DNA of 64,000 nucleotides, taken from assembly GCF_932276165.1 (NCBI RefSeq), contig NC_064001.1, forward strand, positions 3,727,501 to 3,791,500, in the 5' to 3' direction. A model generated the notes under the pieces. That model saw only the letters and a program-made list of their open reading frames with translations, was not told the DNA's origin and searched no databases. Origin of the DNA: Plutella xylostella (taxonomy: Eukaryota; Arthropoda; Insecta; Lepidoptera; Plutellidae). Every line of letters starts with the position of its first letter. Within the stretch, counting starts at the first letter, position 1. Shown here one piece after another: positions 11,977 to 23,245 of this stretch. The position numbers and the translations under genes are program-made.

Positions 11977-12181
11977 TGAACATTCACTCCTCGAACTAAC
12001 TCGAATAGTAAAACTATTGTACGTGAATGTTCATAATAATTTATTTATTTTCCAATTTAAAAGACCGAAAAATTGCTTCTTTTTCTCTGACAAATTATCA
12101 ACAACATAGACACACGTGTCAAAACATAAAAAAGAACATAAAAATGTAAATTCTCAGAATAACAACATTATGACTTAAACA
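11977..12181 (-). repeat. BEL-1 3' LTR
   Basis: A 205-bp direct repeat of 27395-27599 with TG...CA ends. Just inside it on the element strand is a purine-rich GGTGGGCGGT (about 12182-12191), a fair polypurine-tract candidate. By eye I found no difference between the two LTRs. Confidence 0.92.
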
Positions 12182-12365
12182 TAACCGCCCACCAAGGACA
12201 AGGTTCTTGTCCTTAACCAAATACGACTAAAAAGCACCGCCCACCGTAACATAAAAAACAAACTAAAGTTTTAACAAAGCACTTAACAACAAACACAAAT
12301 CAAATGTACTCATAACAACTTAAAAATAACAATAAAGTAATACTAACATTTATGTACTCAATCAT

Positions 12366-15300
12366 TTAATCAGCTACAGGAAGCAAACACAATTTTGAAA
12401 CTGGCCTTTTTATTTCGCCATTTTTCGTTTTTAAAGTGACTACTCTAACAACCTTGTCCAAACCGGGGTGTACAGCAATTATCCTACCATAAAGCCAACG
12501 ACATGGAGGAAGACCGTCCTCTTTTACTACTACTATGTCGCCAACATTTACGTTTTGTCTGCCCGACGGCCATTGATAACGCTGCAAAAACTTAATTAAA
12601 TAGTCTTTCGACCATTGCCGCCAAAAGTCTTGCAACATTCGTTGTGTGTATTGCCATCTCCTCAAAGAACTAATATTGGAGGACTCATAACTTCTGTCTG
12701 GAGGTGTGAGAAGAGGCTCTCCTATCAGAAAATGACCTGGCGTTATGACATCCCAGTTCTCTATATCATCTCCCATAGTAGTTAGCGGCCTAGAATTGAG
12801 ACAAGCCTCTATTTGTGACAGCACGGTAGACATCTCTTCAAATGTTAAAGTCGAGTTCCCTATAACCCGTCGCAAATGGTATTTAACTGACTTAACACCT
12901 GCTTCCCATAAACCTCCGAAATTTGGGCTATGAGGCGGTATGAAGTTCCATGTACAATTATTGTTAGCTAAAGATTCTGAAATATTTTTAATAATTCCAT
13001 GCTCTTCAGTAAACAGCCTTTTTAAATCATTCGAAGCCCCAACAAAGTTCGTCCCATTATCGCTCCATAGCTCAGAACAAGGACCACGTCTACTGACAAA
13101 CCTTTTGTACGCTTGCAAAAAACCTTCTGAAGACAAATCCGACACTACTTCTAAATGAACAGCGCGAGTTGACATACATACAAAAAGACAAATATATCCC
13201 TTGTAAGCTTTGTGTCCTCGGCCTTTCGTTGTTCTGATTTGAATTGGACCCGCGTAATCCACACCACTGTACTTAAATGGGCGAGCTGGTGTCACTCTCA
13301 CCGAGGGCAACTGTCCCATTACCTGATTGCTCGTAGCTGCCTTGTTCTTGACACATATTATACACTTCCTATATATTGCCTTTATGCGTTGTTTTACCCC
13401 AACTATGAAATATTTTTCTTGTAAATATCTCAACATCAACTGAGGACCTCCATGTAAGGTTTGACTATGAGCATCCGCAATCAATAGATCAACCAGATAA
13501 CCCTGTTTAGGTATTATAATCGGGTGCTTCCGATTTTCTTTGACTTGTGAATATTCTAAACGCCCTCCCACTCTCAGTACACCGTCACTGTCTAGAAAGG
13601 GACTCAAAGAACATATTTTGCTGTTTCTAGATATGCTCTTATTCATTCTTATATTTTTTATTTCTTCTTCATAACTATCCTCTTGTTGCACCTTTATCAG
13701 ATTTCTCAGAGTTTCCGACATTTCCTTTGCTGTAAGATACCTTTCAACTGTTTCTTTCTTGCATCTTTTGACAAACTGTCTACAATACGTCAAAACTCGA
13801 ATCATCCGCATTAGTGATGAAAATCTTTCTAGGACAGACTCTTCAACTATCCCACAATGTGTCTTGATTTCTTCCTCAGTAACACTTCTTTGTTGATTTT
13901 TATAATTTATATCTTCATCCTGTAAAAACTCTGGTCCCTTAAACCATAGCGCATTTTTAGCGAGTTCTGATGGCCGCAGTCCACGAGAAGCACTATCCGC
14001 AGGGTTCTTGTCCGTCGTTACATGAGCCCAATTTATGGGATCCAAATTGGTTTGTATTTCTGCAACACGATTAGCCACAAATATCTTCCATCTATTGGGG
14101 TGGCTATTGATCCAAGCTAGAACCACAGTCGAATCTGTCCATGCGTGAACGTCTCTCTTAGGAATTTCAAATGTTAGTGCTATTTCTGTTAATAGCCTTG
14201 ATAACATGACAGCTCCACACAACTCAAGTCTGGGTATAGAAATCTGTTTCACCGGTGCAACCTTTGTCTTCGCTGTAATTAACGCTACCTTAGTAATGCC
14301 TTCTTTATTAGTGACACGAACGTACACCACAGCAGCATATGCCACTTGGGATGCGTCGCAGAACCCATGCAGTTCTACTTTTTGGTCATCCAAAGTAGTT
14401 CCCGCCCACCTCGGAATATTGATTTCCGAGAGATGTATTAACTCCTCTCGGTACGACATCCAATCCTTCAAAATTTCATCTGAAACCTTTTCATCCCATT
14501 CTAAACCTTCTAACCAGAGTCTCTGAATCATAATTTTGGGTATCACTGTGCAGGGACTTGCCCAACCAATAGGATCAAAAAATCGGGATATGTCCGATAT
14601 TATCTTTCTTTTCGTCACCGGCTTATTTAATTCTTCTAGATTTACCTTGTATCGGAAACTATCTTCCTTCCTATTCCAAGTTATCCCTAGTACCTTCATT
14701 GAATCGTTCTCCTTGAATTTTAAAAGCTCTTCGCTGTCGCATTTATTGTTCCTCTTCATTTCCGTTATTAAATTTTCATTATTGCTGGTCCACCTTAGGA
14801 GTTCGAACCCCCCTCTCCCTATCAAACTATTCATTTCCTTAAATATCTGTAAACCTTCTTCTTCCGACTGACATCCGGTCAATAGATCATCCATATAAAA
14901 ATCAGTTACTAACCTCTTGGAAGCTAAAGGAAATTCAGCTCCCTCATCTGTTGACAGTCTTTGCAAAACCTTCACCGCTATGTATGGGGCACACGCTGTT
15001 CCGAAAGTTAATCTAGTATGTCGATAGTGCTCATTCTTCGACTGAGTATCATTTCTCCAAAGAACTCTTTGATAATCTGTGTCTTCGTCATTAATCTTTA
15101 TCTGTCTATACATTTTTGCTATATCTGCAGACATACATATTGGATGAAGCCTCCATCGCATAATTATGTTCCTCAAGTCAGGTTGCAAAGTTGGCCCTAC
15201 CAACAGTTGGTCGTTTAGAGACGTACCATTCGCATATTTACAGGACGCATCAAAAACTATACGAACCTTTGAGCTGTCCTTGTCTTCCCTGACAACTGCG

Positions 15301-15992
15301 TGATGAGGTAAATAAACTGCGTTCTTATTGCCTTTCTCTTCATCTGGAACCTTTTCCATGTGATCTAAAGTTAGATACTCATAAAATACTTCCGAATATT
15401 TTTCTTTCAGGTTCATATCTTTGTCTAATTTCCTCCTCAAACTATTTAATCTCACGTGACATATTTTTTCAGATCCGTCAAGTTGTATCTCATCGTCTTT
15501 AAAAGGAAGCCGAGCTATATATCTTCCAGATTCATCTCTTTGTATTGTTCTATCGAAGTGTTCTTCACAACGTTTCTCTTCTTCAGTAAACCTTTGCTCT
15601 TTCGTCAATTCTGTATCTTTTTCTAGTTCCCAAAACCTTTTTAGTAGCTCATCATCTTCGACTCGAGCATGCAGTACATTTATATCTGCAGATGGTCGTA
15701 ACGATGATGGCACCACTCCAGATAAAATCCAGCCTAGTGTAGTCGCTTGTGCTATAAATTCCCCGGTTGATGACTTTTTAATACCCTCTTTTAATACCTT
15801 GCTGTAGACTTCAGCACCCAACAAGATGTCAACTTTGTTTGGTACATGGAAATTAGGGTCAGCTAACTCCAAATCAGTCACATCAAACCATTGCATAACC
15901 TCCACTCTCTCCGAAGGCAACTCTGAAGTTATGTTCTTTAGGACATATGCATTTACCTCGAACACCAAGTCTGGGTTGACCCTTGATTTCAT
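12366..15992 (-). CDS. BEL-1 polyprotein: protease end, RT, RNase H, integrase
   Basis: A 1208-codon open frame copies and integrates the element. Residues about 1-95 are the end of the Pao-type protease region (VDILLGAEVYSKVL). RT follows, with KVRIVFDAS, SADIAKMYRQI and the catalytic FYMDDLL. RNase H has ISIPRLELCGA and WTDSTVV. The integrase has an H2C2 finger (HSQTLHGG...CIIC), core residues in YSGVDYAGP, WSDNGTNFVG and SPNFGGLWEAG, and a C-terminal DUF5641-like domain (PPCRWLYGRI...RPVSKLCLLP). Length and order fit a full BEL pol. The apparent start is artificial, because the frame continues across BEL-2 into 20674-21852 if that insertion is ignored. No break is seen within this segment. 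Confidence 0.93.
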   Translation of the reverse strand: MKSRVNPDLVFEVNAYVLKNITSELPSERVEVMQWFDVTDLELADPNFHVPNKVDILLGAEVYSKVLKEGIKKSSTGEFIAQATTLGWILSGVVPSSLRPSADINVLHARVEDDELLKRFWELEKDTELTKEQRFTEEEKRCEEHFDRTIQRDESGRYIARLPFKDDEIQLDGSEKICHVRLNSLRRKLDKDMNLKEKYSEVFYEYLTLDHMEKVPDEEKGNKNAVYLPHHAVVREDKDSSKVRIVFDASCKYANGTSLNDQLLVGPTLQPDLRNIIMRWRLHPICMSADIAKMYRQIKINDEDTDYQRVLWRNDTQSKNEHYRHTRLTFGTACAPYIAVKVLQRLSTDEGAEFPLASKRLVTDFYMDDLLTGCQSEEEGLQIFKEMNSLIGRGGFELLRWTSNNENLITEMKRNNKCDSEELLKFKENDSMKVLGITWNRKEDSFRYKVNLEELNKPVTKRKIISDISRFFDPIGWASPCTVIPKIMIQRLWLEGLEWDEKVSDEILKDWMSYREELIHLSEINIPRWAGTTLDDQKVELHGFCDASQVAYAAVVYVRVTNKEGITKVALITAKTKVAPVKQISIPRLELCGAVMLSRLLTEIALTFEIPKRDVHAWTDSTVVLAWINSHPNRWKIFVANRVAEIQTNLDPINWAHVTTDKNPADSASRGLRPSELAKNALWFKGPEFLQDEDINYKNQQRSVTEEEIKTHCGIVEESVLERFSSLMRMIRVLTYCRQFVKRCKKETVERYLTAKEMSETLRNLIKVQQEDSYEEEIKNIRMNKSISRNSKICSLSPFLDSDGVLRVGGRLEYSQVKENRKHPIIIPKQGYLVDLLIADAHSQTLHGGPQLMLRYLQEKYFIVGVKQRIKAIYRKCIICVKNKAATSNQVMGQLPSVRVTPARPFKYSGVDYAGPIQIRTTKGRGHKAYKGYICLFVCMSTRAVHLEVVSDLSSEGFLQAYKRFVSRRGPCSELWSDNGTNFVGASNDLKRLFTEEHGIIKNISESLANNNCTWNFIPPHSPNFGGLWEAGVKSVKYHLRRVIGNSTLTFEEMSTVLSQIEACLNSRPLTTMGDDIENWDVITPGHFLIGEPLLTPPDRSYESSNISSLRRWQYTQRMLQDFWRQWSKDYLIKFLQRYQWPSGRQNVNVGDIVVVKEDGLPPCRWLYGRIIAVHPGLDKVVRVVTLKTKNGEIKRPVSKLCLLPVAD

Positions 15993-16001
15993 TTTAATGG
16001 T

Positions 16002-16346
16002 TGTTGGGAACAGGTACTTAATCCTGGTCCCGTGGTAGGCTCGTTCCAGACTCCTCGCTCCTGGTCTCCTGCTCCAGCGATAGTATGTCCTGCCTGCCTA
16101 TAGTAAGGTTTACGGCTTGTACTCAGAATGATTGATTTATTCGTTAATTTTTAAATGTTTATTTGCTGGTGTCACAAAGGCAAGTGAATTACAATAATGA
16201 TTATACAAACTAATACAATAAAATAGATGGCGCTGTGAAACAAACTAGATGACAGAACGACGGTCTAAGACGGCAAAGCATCTGTGGTGCGCGTGCGCCT
16301 CCTGTAGTTCTCGCCACATCCGTTAGATGGCGTGAAAGCGTGAACA
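16002..16346 (-). repeat. BEL-2 3' LTR
   Basis: A 345-bp direct repeat of 20324-20668 with TG...CA ends, with no difference visible by eye. The outer flank is the ATGGT target duplication shared with 20669-20673. Confidence 0.93.
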
Positions 16347-16381
16347 TCCCGCCGGCCTTGGAAGCATCAGCTTTCTATCAG

Positions 16382-18880
16382 TCAGCCATGTCTCGGAGTC
16401 ACGGTTGAGGTCGTCGAGTCTGCGCCACCGCTGGTGTCTTCATCAGCTTGCATCGGAAGTGGACAGTTTTCTACACCAGTAAAATTTCCCGCATTATCGG
16501 AAAAGATAGATTTTGGTTTACCTCTGCGACTATAGAACCTTTTCAGCGCTAAAATATAGTCTTTAGTTGAGAGACCACTGACTAACTCCAAGTGGATGGC
16601 ACGAGTTACAAAGCACACGAACAAACAAATGTAACCTTTTACCAGAGACCCGCCGCGGCCCCTACGGTTTAATATTGATACTGGCCCTGCGTAATCAACA
16701 CCACAGTACATAAACGGATAACCCGGGTGAAGACGTTCAGAAGGTAGGTCTCCCATGATGGGAGTCAGCGTGTTACCTTTCAGACGAGAGCATATGACGC
16801 ATCGCCGCACCACCTGCCTCGCCAGGTTCCTACCCCCGAGCGGCCAGTAGCACTCACGCACGGTAGCTAACAACAGCTGAGGCCCCGCATGAAGTAAACG
16901 TATATGTTCGTCTCTCACTAGCAGAAGCGTAAACCGATGTTTACTACACAATAATACTGGATGCTTTTTATTATAATCGAATTCAGTGGCATTCGACAAT
17001 CTGCCGCCTACTCTAATTATCTTATACTTATCTAAAAATACGTTAAGTCCCGTTATAGAACAACCTTTTTTATTTGAAATAGGTAAGTTGTTTTCTAAGT
17101 TATGATATTCTTCCGGAAACATCTGTTTTTGAGCGATAATAATTAGCGCGCGCTCAGCCGCCGTTATCTCATCTTCTGATAACGGGCCGGTCGTCTTTTG
17201 TCCGCGCTGCGGCCGAGTGTTTCTAATAAATCTAAGTACATATGCTACAACACGTTTCATTCGATTCAAAGTTGAATATCTTTCAAAGTCAAACACATTA
17301 TCTACTGTACAAATTAATGACCTAGTTTGCGTTTTCAATTCTGGTAACTCAGGAAGCTCATTAGGCAAGTGTTGGCTGAAATTTAAATTATTTTCCTTTA
17401 AAAATAAGGGTCCATGCCACCATCTACTAGACTGACTAAGCTCGCTTAGATTTAGACCTCTACTCAATAGGTCTGCGGGATTCTGTAGCCCATTCACATG
17501 TAACCAGGTCAGATCTCCAGTAAGCTCATTTATTTCATTCACCCTATTTTGTACGAATTGTTTTAATAAGTGTGGAGACATTCGCAACCAACCAATTACG
17601 ATAGTAGAATCGGTCCAACAATAAATGCGGTCGAATTTCAACCTTAGAACGTTTACAATTTTATGACATAATCTCGCACCTACTAACGCCCCGCATAACT
17701 CTAATCGTGGTATACTTAAACCTTTTAAGGGAGCTACCTTACTTTTAGCACAGAGTAGCTTCACTGTAACTTCGGATAGGTCATCGTAGCTTCTAATGTA
17801 AGCACAAGAGCCGTATGCATCTTGAGATGCATCGGAAAAAATATGCAGTTCCGTGTGTTGAGTGTGCTCACTCCTTACATAACGAGGAACTCTCAATTCT
17901 ACTAAAGTACTCAACGTCTGTATGAAACTGTTCCAAGTTTTAACTATGCTATCTGGTACGGCATCTTCCCAATCTATCTTACATAGCCACAATTTCTGAA
18001 TGAGAATTTTGGAAATAATTACTGCTGGCGCTAATAAACCTAATGGGTCATAAATCTGTGATATAATCGATAACATGACTCGTTTAGTCAACCTAGGTGC
18101 ATTCTCAACCTTTGTTGTGAAGTGCAGTTCATCTGTCGTGTTTAGCCAACCTAACCCTAGCGTTTTACTCTGAGTATGTTCTCCCATAAACATTTCAGTA
18201 GCACTATTTTCTGAAAATTTTGAATTAAAAGTCCATTTTCTAAGTATGAATCCGGCAGCTTCTAATACTTGATACGTTTTTTCGCAAATACTATGTAGCT
18301 GTTGATAATCATCACAACCGGTAATTAAATCGTCTACCAGAAAGTCTTCATTGATGACGCGAGCGATGACGTCATCACCGCATTCCGACGCTAACTGACG
18401 TAAACAGCGCATACTCAGATAGGCCGCTGAGGCCGTCCCATAAGTCACGGTGTTCAATTGATAGACTCCTAGGGGATCCTCCGGCGAGTCGCGCCAGACA
18501 ATTAGCTGCAATGACCTTTGATCAGGTTGAATGAGAACCTGTCTATACATTTTCTCGATATCAGCACAAACGACGTATTTATACTGACGAAATCGCAATA
18601 ATATAGAAAAGATATCGTTTTGTAACGCTGGACCTGAATACTGAATGTCATTAAGCGATTTTGAGGATTTTGTGGGCACCGAGGCATTAAAAACTACACG
18701 TAAACGAGTTGTGGAGCTACTCTCTTTAAATACCCCGTGGTGCGATAAAGTGTAGTTAGGTAATTCGGGTTTATCTATACCTATACGTGTCATGTGACCT
18801 AACGACTCATATTCATTCATGAAATCGCAGTACATTTGTTTATACTCGGGTGAACGTTGTAGTTTACGCTCGAGCGACAT
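16382..18880 (-). pseudogene. BEL-2 pol fragment: RT, RNase H, truncated integrase
   Basis: 832 codons. RT shows LRVVFNASV, CADIEKMYRQV and a catalytic FLVDDLI. RNase H shows LSIPRLELCGA and CWTDSTIV. The integrase has HIRLLHAGPQL...CVICSRLKG, then core motifs YCGVDYAGP and FSDNAGNFTG. Right after the second catalytic Asp the protein jumps to NCPLPMQADEDTSGGAD, which resembles the extreme C-terminus of a BEL pol (compare KLCLLP in BEL-1). The third catalytic residue (Glu) and most of the integrase C-terminal half are therefore deleted. Upstream codons are in frame past the nominal ATG, but a frameshift near 18985 separates them from the preceding segment. Confidence 0.88.
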
Positions 18881-18956
18881 GAACCTGCTGCGCGCCGTGC
18901 TGTATGAGTCACCGAGCGCGTCAGCTGATTCTTTCAGGGGAATCCTAACGCAGAAC

Positions 18957-19139
18957 CTACCTGTTTCGTCGCGAGTAGTCGTGGTACAAAATAACTCTTC
19001 GCATAACTTTTAGCTCATCTGCGGTGAGCTTTTTTGTTATAGGGACTTCTTCAATTTGCCAAAACTTTCTCATTTGCATATCTAACGAATCGTTATCTAT
19101 CGTAGATGTAAAATGACAATGAACCTGTTGTTTATTCAA
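18957..19139 (-). pseudogene. BEL-2 pol, segment before the RT
   Basis: A short open piece with DMQMRKFWQIEEVPITKKLT. It resembles the 'l..FWelE.i...' spacer that precedes RT in BEL pols (compare LKRFWELEKDTELTKEQRF in BEL-1). It lies in a different frame from the 832-codon RT/integrase segment, which indicates a frameshift near 18985. Confidence 0.65.
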
Positions 19140-19145
19140 TATGTT

Positions 19146-19366
19146 TATTGTTGGCGAACGTCCTTTGAATGATCCCGCGCGCCGTCCGTATGTCGGCTAC
19201 GCGAGAGACGCCGTCCTTGCCTGGGTAGGTCCGCACTATTCGCCCCAGCCGCCATCTCAGGGGAGGGGTATTGTCCTCCTTGATCAGTACCATCATGTCG
19301 GTCTGCAGGTCCTGTTCCCTCGTCTTCCATTTGCTGCGGATCTGAAGCTCTGAGACGTACTCCTTG
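19146..19366 (-). pseudogene. Displaced BEL-2 integrase C-terminal (DUF5641-like) fragment
   Basis: Read in the frame not used by the adjacent gag, this stretch encodes EYVSELQIRSKWKTR, then MVLIKEDNTPPLRWRLGRIV and PGKDGVSRVADIRTARG. This is the domain that normally closes a BEL pol (compare IVVVKEDGLPPCRWLYGRII in BEL-1). Here it sits between gag and RT. It fills part of the sequence missing from the integrase at 16382-18880, which suggests a rearranged template. Confidence 0.8.
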
Positions 19367-20098
19367 CTCGGATTGAATACTTTGAGTATTAAACAACGAT
19401 TTTACATGATTATGGATCAACAAACGGCTATTATGGAACCTATTCGTTAGGAGGTCCCACGCGTGAGTGTAGTTGGCTGCAGTAAATTCTAGCGCACTGA
19501 TAACCTGCAATGCACTCCCGCTTAGAGATGATCTCAAGTAATGGAATTTCTGAATCGCGTCCAGGTCATCCCGTTCATGTATCATGGTGTCATACGAGTT
19601 CCTAAATTCTAACCACTGATCATATGATCCGTTAAAGGTCGGTAGTTTAATCTCTGGTAACTTTACAGATGCTAATTTAGATGAAGTATTGCGAGTACAC
19701 GTGGAGTTCGCCATGCTCTCATCAACTAACCTGCCCCCGGCGGCCGCTAACGACCTAAAATATTGCTCCTCAAACTGTTCACGGTATTCTAATTGTTTTT
19801 CTAATTGATTCTGATCGGATAACCTCTCTATTTCGCACTGAATTTGGTTAAAGTTCTGATACAAAGACTCAATAGACTGCATTCGCAACTTCAATTCGGC
19901 CTTATCGGTGCTATTTAATTCGGTATCTTTTAAATTAATGAAATATTTATCGAATAAAGTTAACCGTGCCTTCATGGTACCTCGTTGTTTCTTGAGGTCG
20001 GCCATGCGGTCACCAGAATTTTCGCGTGATTGAGGAGAACGCGGAATTTTTAATGATTTAGCAGCACTATCAGACGATTTAGATTCACTGTCACTCAT
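19367..20098 (-). pseudogene. BEL-2 gag, N-terminal part
   Basis: Starts MSDSESKSSDSAAKSLKIPR at 20098. A basic and coiled region follows (LEKQLEYREQFEEQYFRSL), then the Pao gag motif LPEIKLPTFNGSYDQWLEFR with FHYLRSSLSGSALQVI and WDLLTNRFHN. After about 244 codons, near LFNTQSIQSEQ, gag homology stops abruptly at the displaced integrase fragment and the frame becomes nonsense. Zinc knuckles and protease are absent. Confidence 0.85.
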
Positions 20099-20323
20099 TT
20101 TAGGGGCTTAGTGGAAAGATGGAGTACTCACTTGGTGAAGATGCCACGCGGTGCGGTCACGAAACTGACGATATTGCCGCCGATGCCGCGTGTCGCGATT
20201 TCACTGGAATTGAGATAAGCGCACGATTTATCACTGTAGGAGAGGAAGGAGGATGGTAAGGAAAGAAAGCCTGACCGTTTCTCGTGGTCCTCGAGTATCT
20301 GCTTCCGGCGAAGAAGGTCCAAA

Positions 20324-20668
20324 TGTTGGGAACAGGTACTTAATCCTGGTCCCGTGGTAGGCTCGTTCCAGACTCCTCGCTCCTGGTCTCCTGCTCCAGC
20401 GATAGTATGTCCTGCCTGCCTATAGTAAGGTTTACGGCTTGTACTCAGAATGATTGATTTATTCGTTAATTTTTAAATGTTTATTTGCTGGTGTCACAAA
20501 GGCAAGTGAATTACAATAATGATTATACAAACTAATACAATAAAATAGATGGCGCTGTGAAACAAACTAGATGACAGAACGACGGTCTAAGACGGCAAAG
20601 CATCTGTGGTGCGCGTGCGCCTCCTGTAGTTCTCGCCACATCCGTTAGATGGCGTGAAAGCGTGAACA
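20324..20668 (-). repeat. BEL-2 5' LTR
   Basis: Same 345 bp as 16002-16346. Immediately downstream on the element strand is TTTGGACCTTCTTCGCCGG (about 20305-20323), a plausible tRNA primer-binding site beginning TGG. Confidence 0.93.
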
Positions 20669-20673
20669 ATGGT

Positions 20674-21965
20674 AACCATTGAATTAGTTGTAATGTTTTT
20701 GCCTCCACCAAGCCCGGTTATATGACCCTTCACAGGGATTTTCTTGAGACCCAAATACTGGACTGTGCCTTCAGTCACAAATGACGATTGCGATCCTTGA
20801 TCTAATAAAGCTCTTACCGTGTAGTAATCACCATTTTTTGATAAGGCCTTCACCAAGGCAGTAGCCAACAAGACCTGTTTGTATACCCTCCCTGATGAGA
20901 AACACGTCACGGTAGGTTTAACTTCATCCTCCCCTTGAGGCGTACTCGTAGATGCAACAGCTGACGTCCCGACGTTCGCGTTTAAATTCGCTTCTTCTAC
21001 CACCTCTATGCTACCTGTACCCCTGGCGTGCAATAACGAATGATGCTTACCCTTGCATATACGGCACCTACCTTTGGATTGGCACATTCTAGCAATGTGA
21101 TCGCAACTCAAGCAATTGAAACACACATTATTGTTTTGGACAAAGTTGCGCCGAGCATCTACAGTTTCCTTACTAAATTTTTCGCAATGTGGTAAAAAGT
21201 GTTCATCACCGCAATAAGAACAATGGTTATGCGTCACATGCAAAGACTTAAATTTGTTAAATGGAACATTATTGCTGCTCTGAGCTCTGTACGACGAAGT
21301 TGATCTAGAATCCAGAAATTCTAAGGCACGGTAACGGTTCGTAAGAAACTGCTTGAATTGTTCATAAGTTGGTAACTCATCAGTAGCATTATTACTGGAC
21401 ACAAACAATTCCCATTGCTTTCTAGTTTCTGGATCCAACTTCAAACACATAATGTGAATAATGAGGATGTCCCAACTACTGACATCTATGCCAATGTTCA
21501 CGAGTGTATCCAAACAATCGTTTGTTGTATCTATCAGGTCTTTCAGTGATGCAGCTGATTCACTGTAAATATTTTTCTGACTTAACAATCTTTTTAAGAT
21601 ATGGTTACTTACATATTTTCTATTATTATAACGCTCCTCTAATAATTTCCAGCATCTTTCATAATTACATTCTTGAATGGGAACATGTCTTATTAGTTGT
21701 TCGGCCTCATCCGTTAAATATCCCTTTAAATAATGAAGCTTTTGCACATTATCTAAACTGTCGTTACAATGTATTAGTGATTGAAATAAATCACGGAATG
21801 TGGACCATTCAGAATACTTCCCGGAAAACATCGGAATATTTATCTTTGGCAATTTTACTTGACTAACTCGACTTTGCGTATAAACGTTTCCAGCGTTAGT
21901 ATTCTCAGTTACTGTAAAAGCCTTTGCTTTAACCTTTAATTCGCATTTATATTCTATATATACAA
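20674..21965 (-). pseudogene. BEL-1 gag (C-terminal part), zinc knuckles and protease start
   Basis: The main open frame runs from about 21852 to 20674. Its last codons in the raw translation come from the BEL-2 LTR. It starts near LPKINIPMFSGKYSEWSTFR and continues through the Pao gag region. Cys/His knuckles follow: CSYCGDEHFLPHC, CFNCLSCDHIARMC (CX2CX4HX4C) and CRICKGKHHSLLH. The aspartic-protease active site is ALLDQGSQSSFV. The frame stays open into the pol at 15992 if BEL-2 and one target copy are ignored. A 2-nt expansion of a TA run near 21953-21964 shifts the frame at its upstream end, and two insertions split gag further upstream. Confidence 0.88.
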
Positions 21966-22027
21966 TTCTTCCGTCTGATCATATATGTCTTCCGATATGT
22001 AACTACTATTTTCTAGTTGCTGAACAT

Positions 22028-22060
22028 CTGAACTGCGCATTATTTCCTTGTGACCTTTTA
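22028..22060 (-). pseudogene. BEL-1 gag sliver left of MITE insertion
   Basis: On the minus strand this encodes KGHKEIMRSS, part of the conserved 'W..F...H..I' region of Pao gag proteins. Its partner (QLWDEFVK) lies across the MITE at 23037-23058. Confidence 0.65.
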
Positions 22061-23036
22061 TACCCCATCCACACGCTCGGCGAACAATGGCAAACAGCAA
22101 GCAGCAAACAGCAAACACTGACGTGTGGATGGGTGTTTGTCGTTGTTTGCCTGTTTGTGTTTGTGTTCGCCAGTGTTCGGCATCGGTGTCGGTTTTTCTT
22201 GCCAGATCAAAGAATGTTCGGCAAACAGTTCGCTACGTATCCACACGTCTGGCAGCGGTCAGTATGCGCGCTAGCATTGCGGGAGGCGGACGTATCAACT
22301 TGCTACACTTGTAGGGTTTTTTTTTTAAATGTATGTTCACCGATTACTCCGCCGTTTATAAACCGATTTTGAAAATTCTTTTTTTGTTGTATTGGGTTGA
22401 GCTCCCAGGTGGTCCCATTTTTCAGAATTTTATCTCACCCCTAAGGGTGGGTAATGGGGTAAAAACAGGGTATGAATTTACATTTTGGACACATATTAAC
22501 CGATTCTAATGAAATTAAGAACATAAATATAGTTCTTATAACATAAAAATATGATGGTGACCTTGAGCTGATCTGATGATGGAAACGGAAGGCAGTCAAG
22601 GGAACTCCTCAACGGTATATAGCAACTACCTCGTGTTTAGGCTTGAATGATTCGTATTGATTAGTAGGACTTTTTGGTATCATTTGCATCTTACTTTTGA
22701 GCATTTTGCATCAAAATTATTGCAAATAAACTAAAAACTATAAAAAAAATAATAATTAAAAAGAAGAAGTCAGTTTTTTAATTATTATTATTATCTTACC
22801 ATAGTCTTTGCTTTCTTCTTATTTTCCTTTTTTCTTTTTCTTGCTTTAATTTATATAATAAAAACATGTCAACCCGAAAGTAATAGCTCGTCGTCCGCCG
22901 TGTTTGCCGGTTCGGAATGTTATGAGCGTTCGCCGAGCATGTGGATGGCTGTTTGTGTTCGGTGATTGTGGTTGGTGTTTGGGACTTTGTTTGCTGTTTG
23001 CCGTGTTTGTGACAAACAGCAAGCGTATGGATGGGG
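22061..23036. mobile_element. MITE-like element with GTTTGCTGTTTGC subterminal repeats
   Basis: The ends are CCCCATCCACACGCT (left) and AGCGTATGGATGGGG (right). Subterminal GTTTGCTGTTTGC-type motifs are inverted between the halves. It breaks BEL-1 gag; the host bases around it (CTTT/CTTTA) are partly duplicated, but the exact target duplication is unclear. Internal sequence at about 22316-22870 (CCGATTACTCCGCCG...; GGAAGGCAGTCAAGGGAACT) looks like another common lepidopteran repeat lodged inside. Confidence 0.6.
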
Positions 23037-23058
23037 CTTTACAAATTCATCCCATAAC
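23037..23058 (-). pseudogene. BEL-1 gag sliver between two insertions
   Basis: Twenty-two host bases encode QLWDEFVK on the minus strand, joining logically with KGHKEI at 22060 and with the N-terminal gag piece ending at 26664. It shows that the MITE and the 3.6-kb TIR element are two independent insertions about 20 bp apart. Confidence 0.65.
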
Positions 23059-23245
23059 TGGACGTAGTTACGCAGAAAGGCCTCAATCCACAACTTGGTC
23101 AAAATTGAGTTATATACTAGAACATGCTATTTAATGTACGGTCTACCTGTCAAGAAAACAAACACAGTAAAAAACCAACTACAACATACTTTTTTGATGT
23201 GAGGGACCAACCCACATTGTATGAAACACACATTTTTTTGTTTCA

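Larger units (their letters stand above)
16002..20668 (-). mobile_element. BEL/Pao retrotransposon (BEL-2), rearranged, nested in BEL-1
   Basis: Two 345-bp LTRs (16002-16346, 20324-20668; ends TGTTGGG...GTGAACA) look identical and are flanked by ATGGT (15997-16001 and 20669-20673), a perfect 5-bp duplication. The interior is only about 4 kb, shorter than a normal BEL. Its parts are out of order: on the minus strand, gag, then an integrase-tail fragment, then RT/RNase H/integrase core, then the extreme pol end. It lacks zinc knuckles, protease and part of the integrase, so it is non-autonomous. Confidence 0.93.

Noticed and set aside
14206..14871. Plus-strand open frames over the BEL-1 pol
   Set aside because: Antisense shadows of a strong 1208-codon polyprotein with intact RT and integrase motifs.
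22087..22372. Open frames with GTTTGC-rich coding
   Set aside because: They result from subterminal repeats of the MITE-like element and have no protein character.
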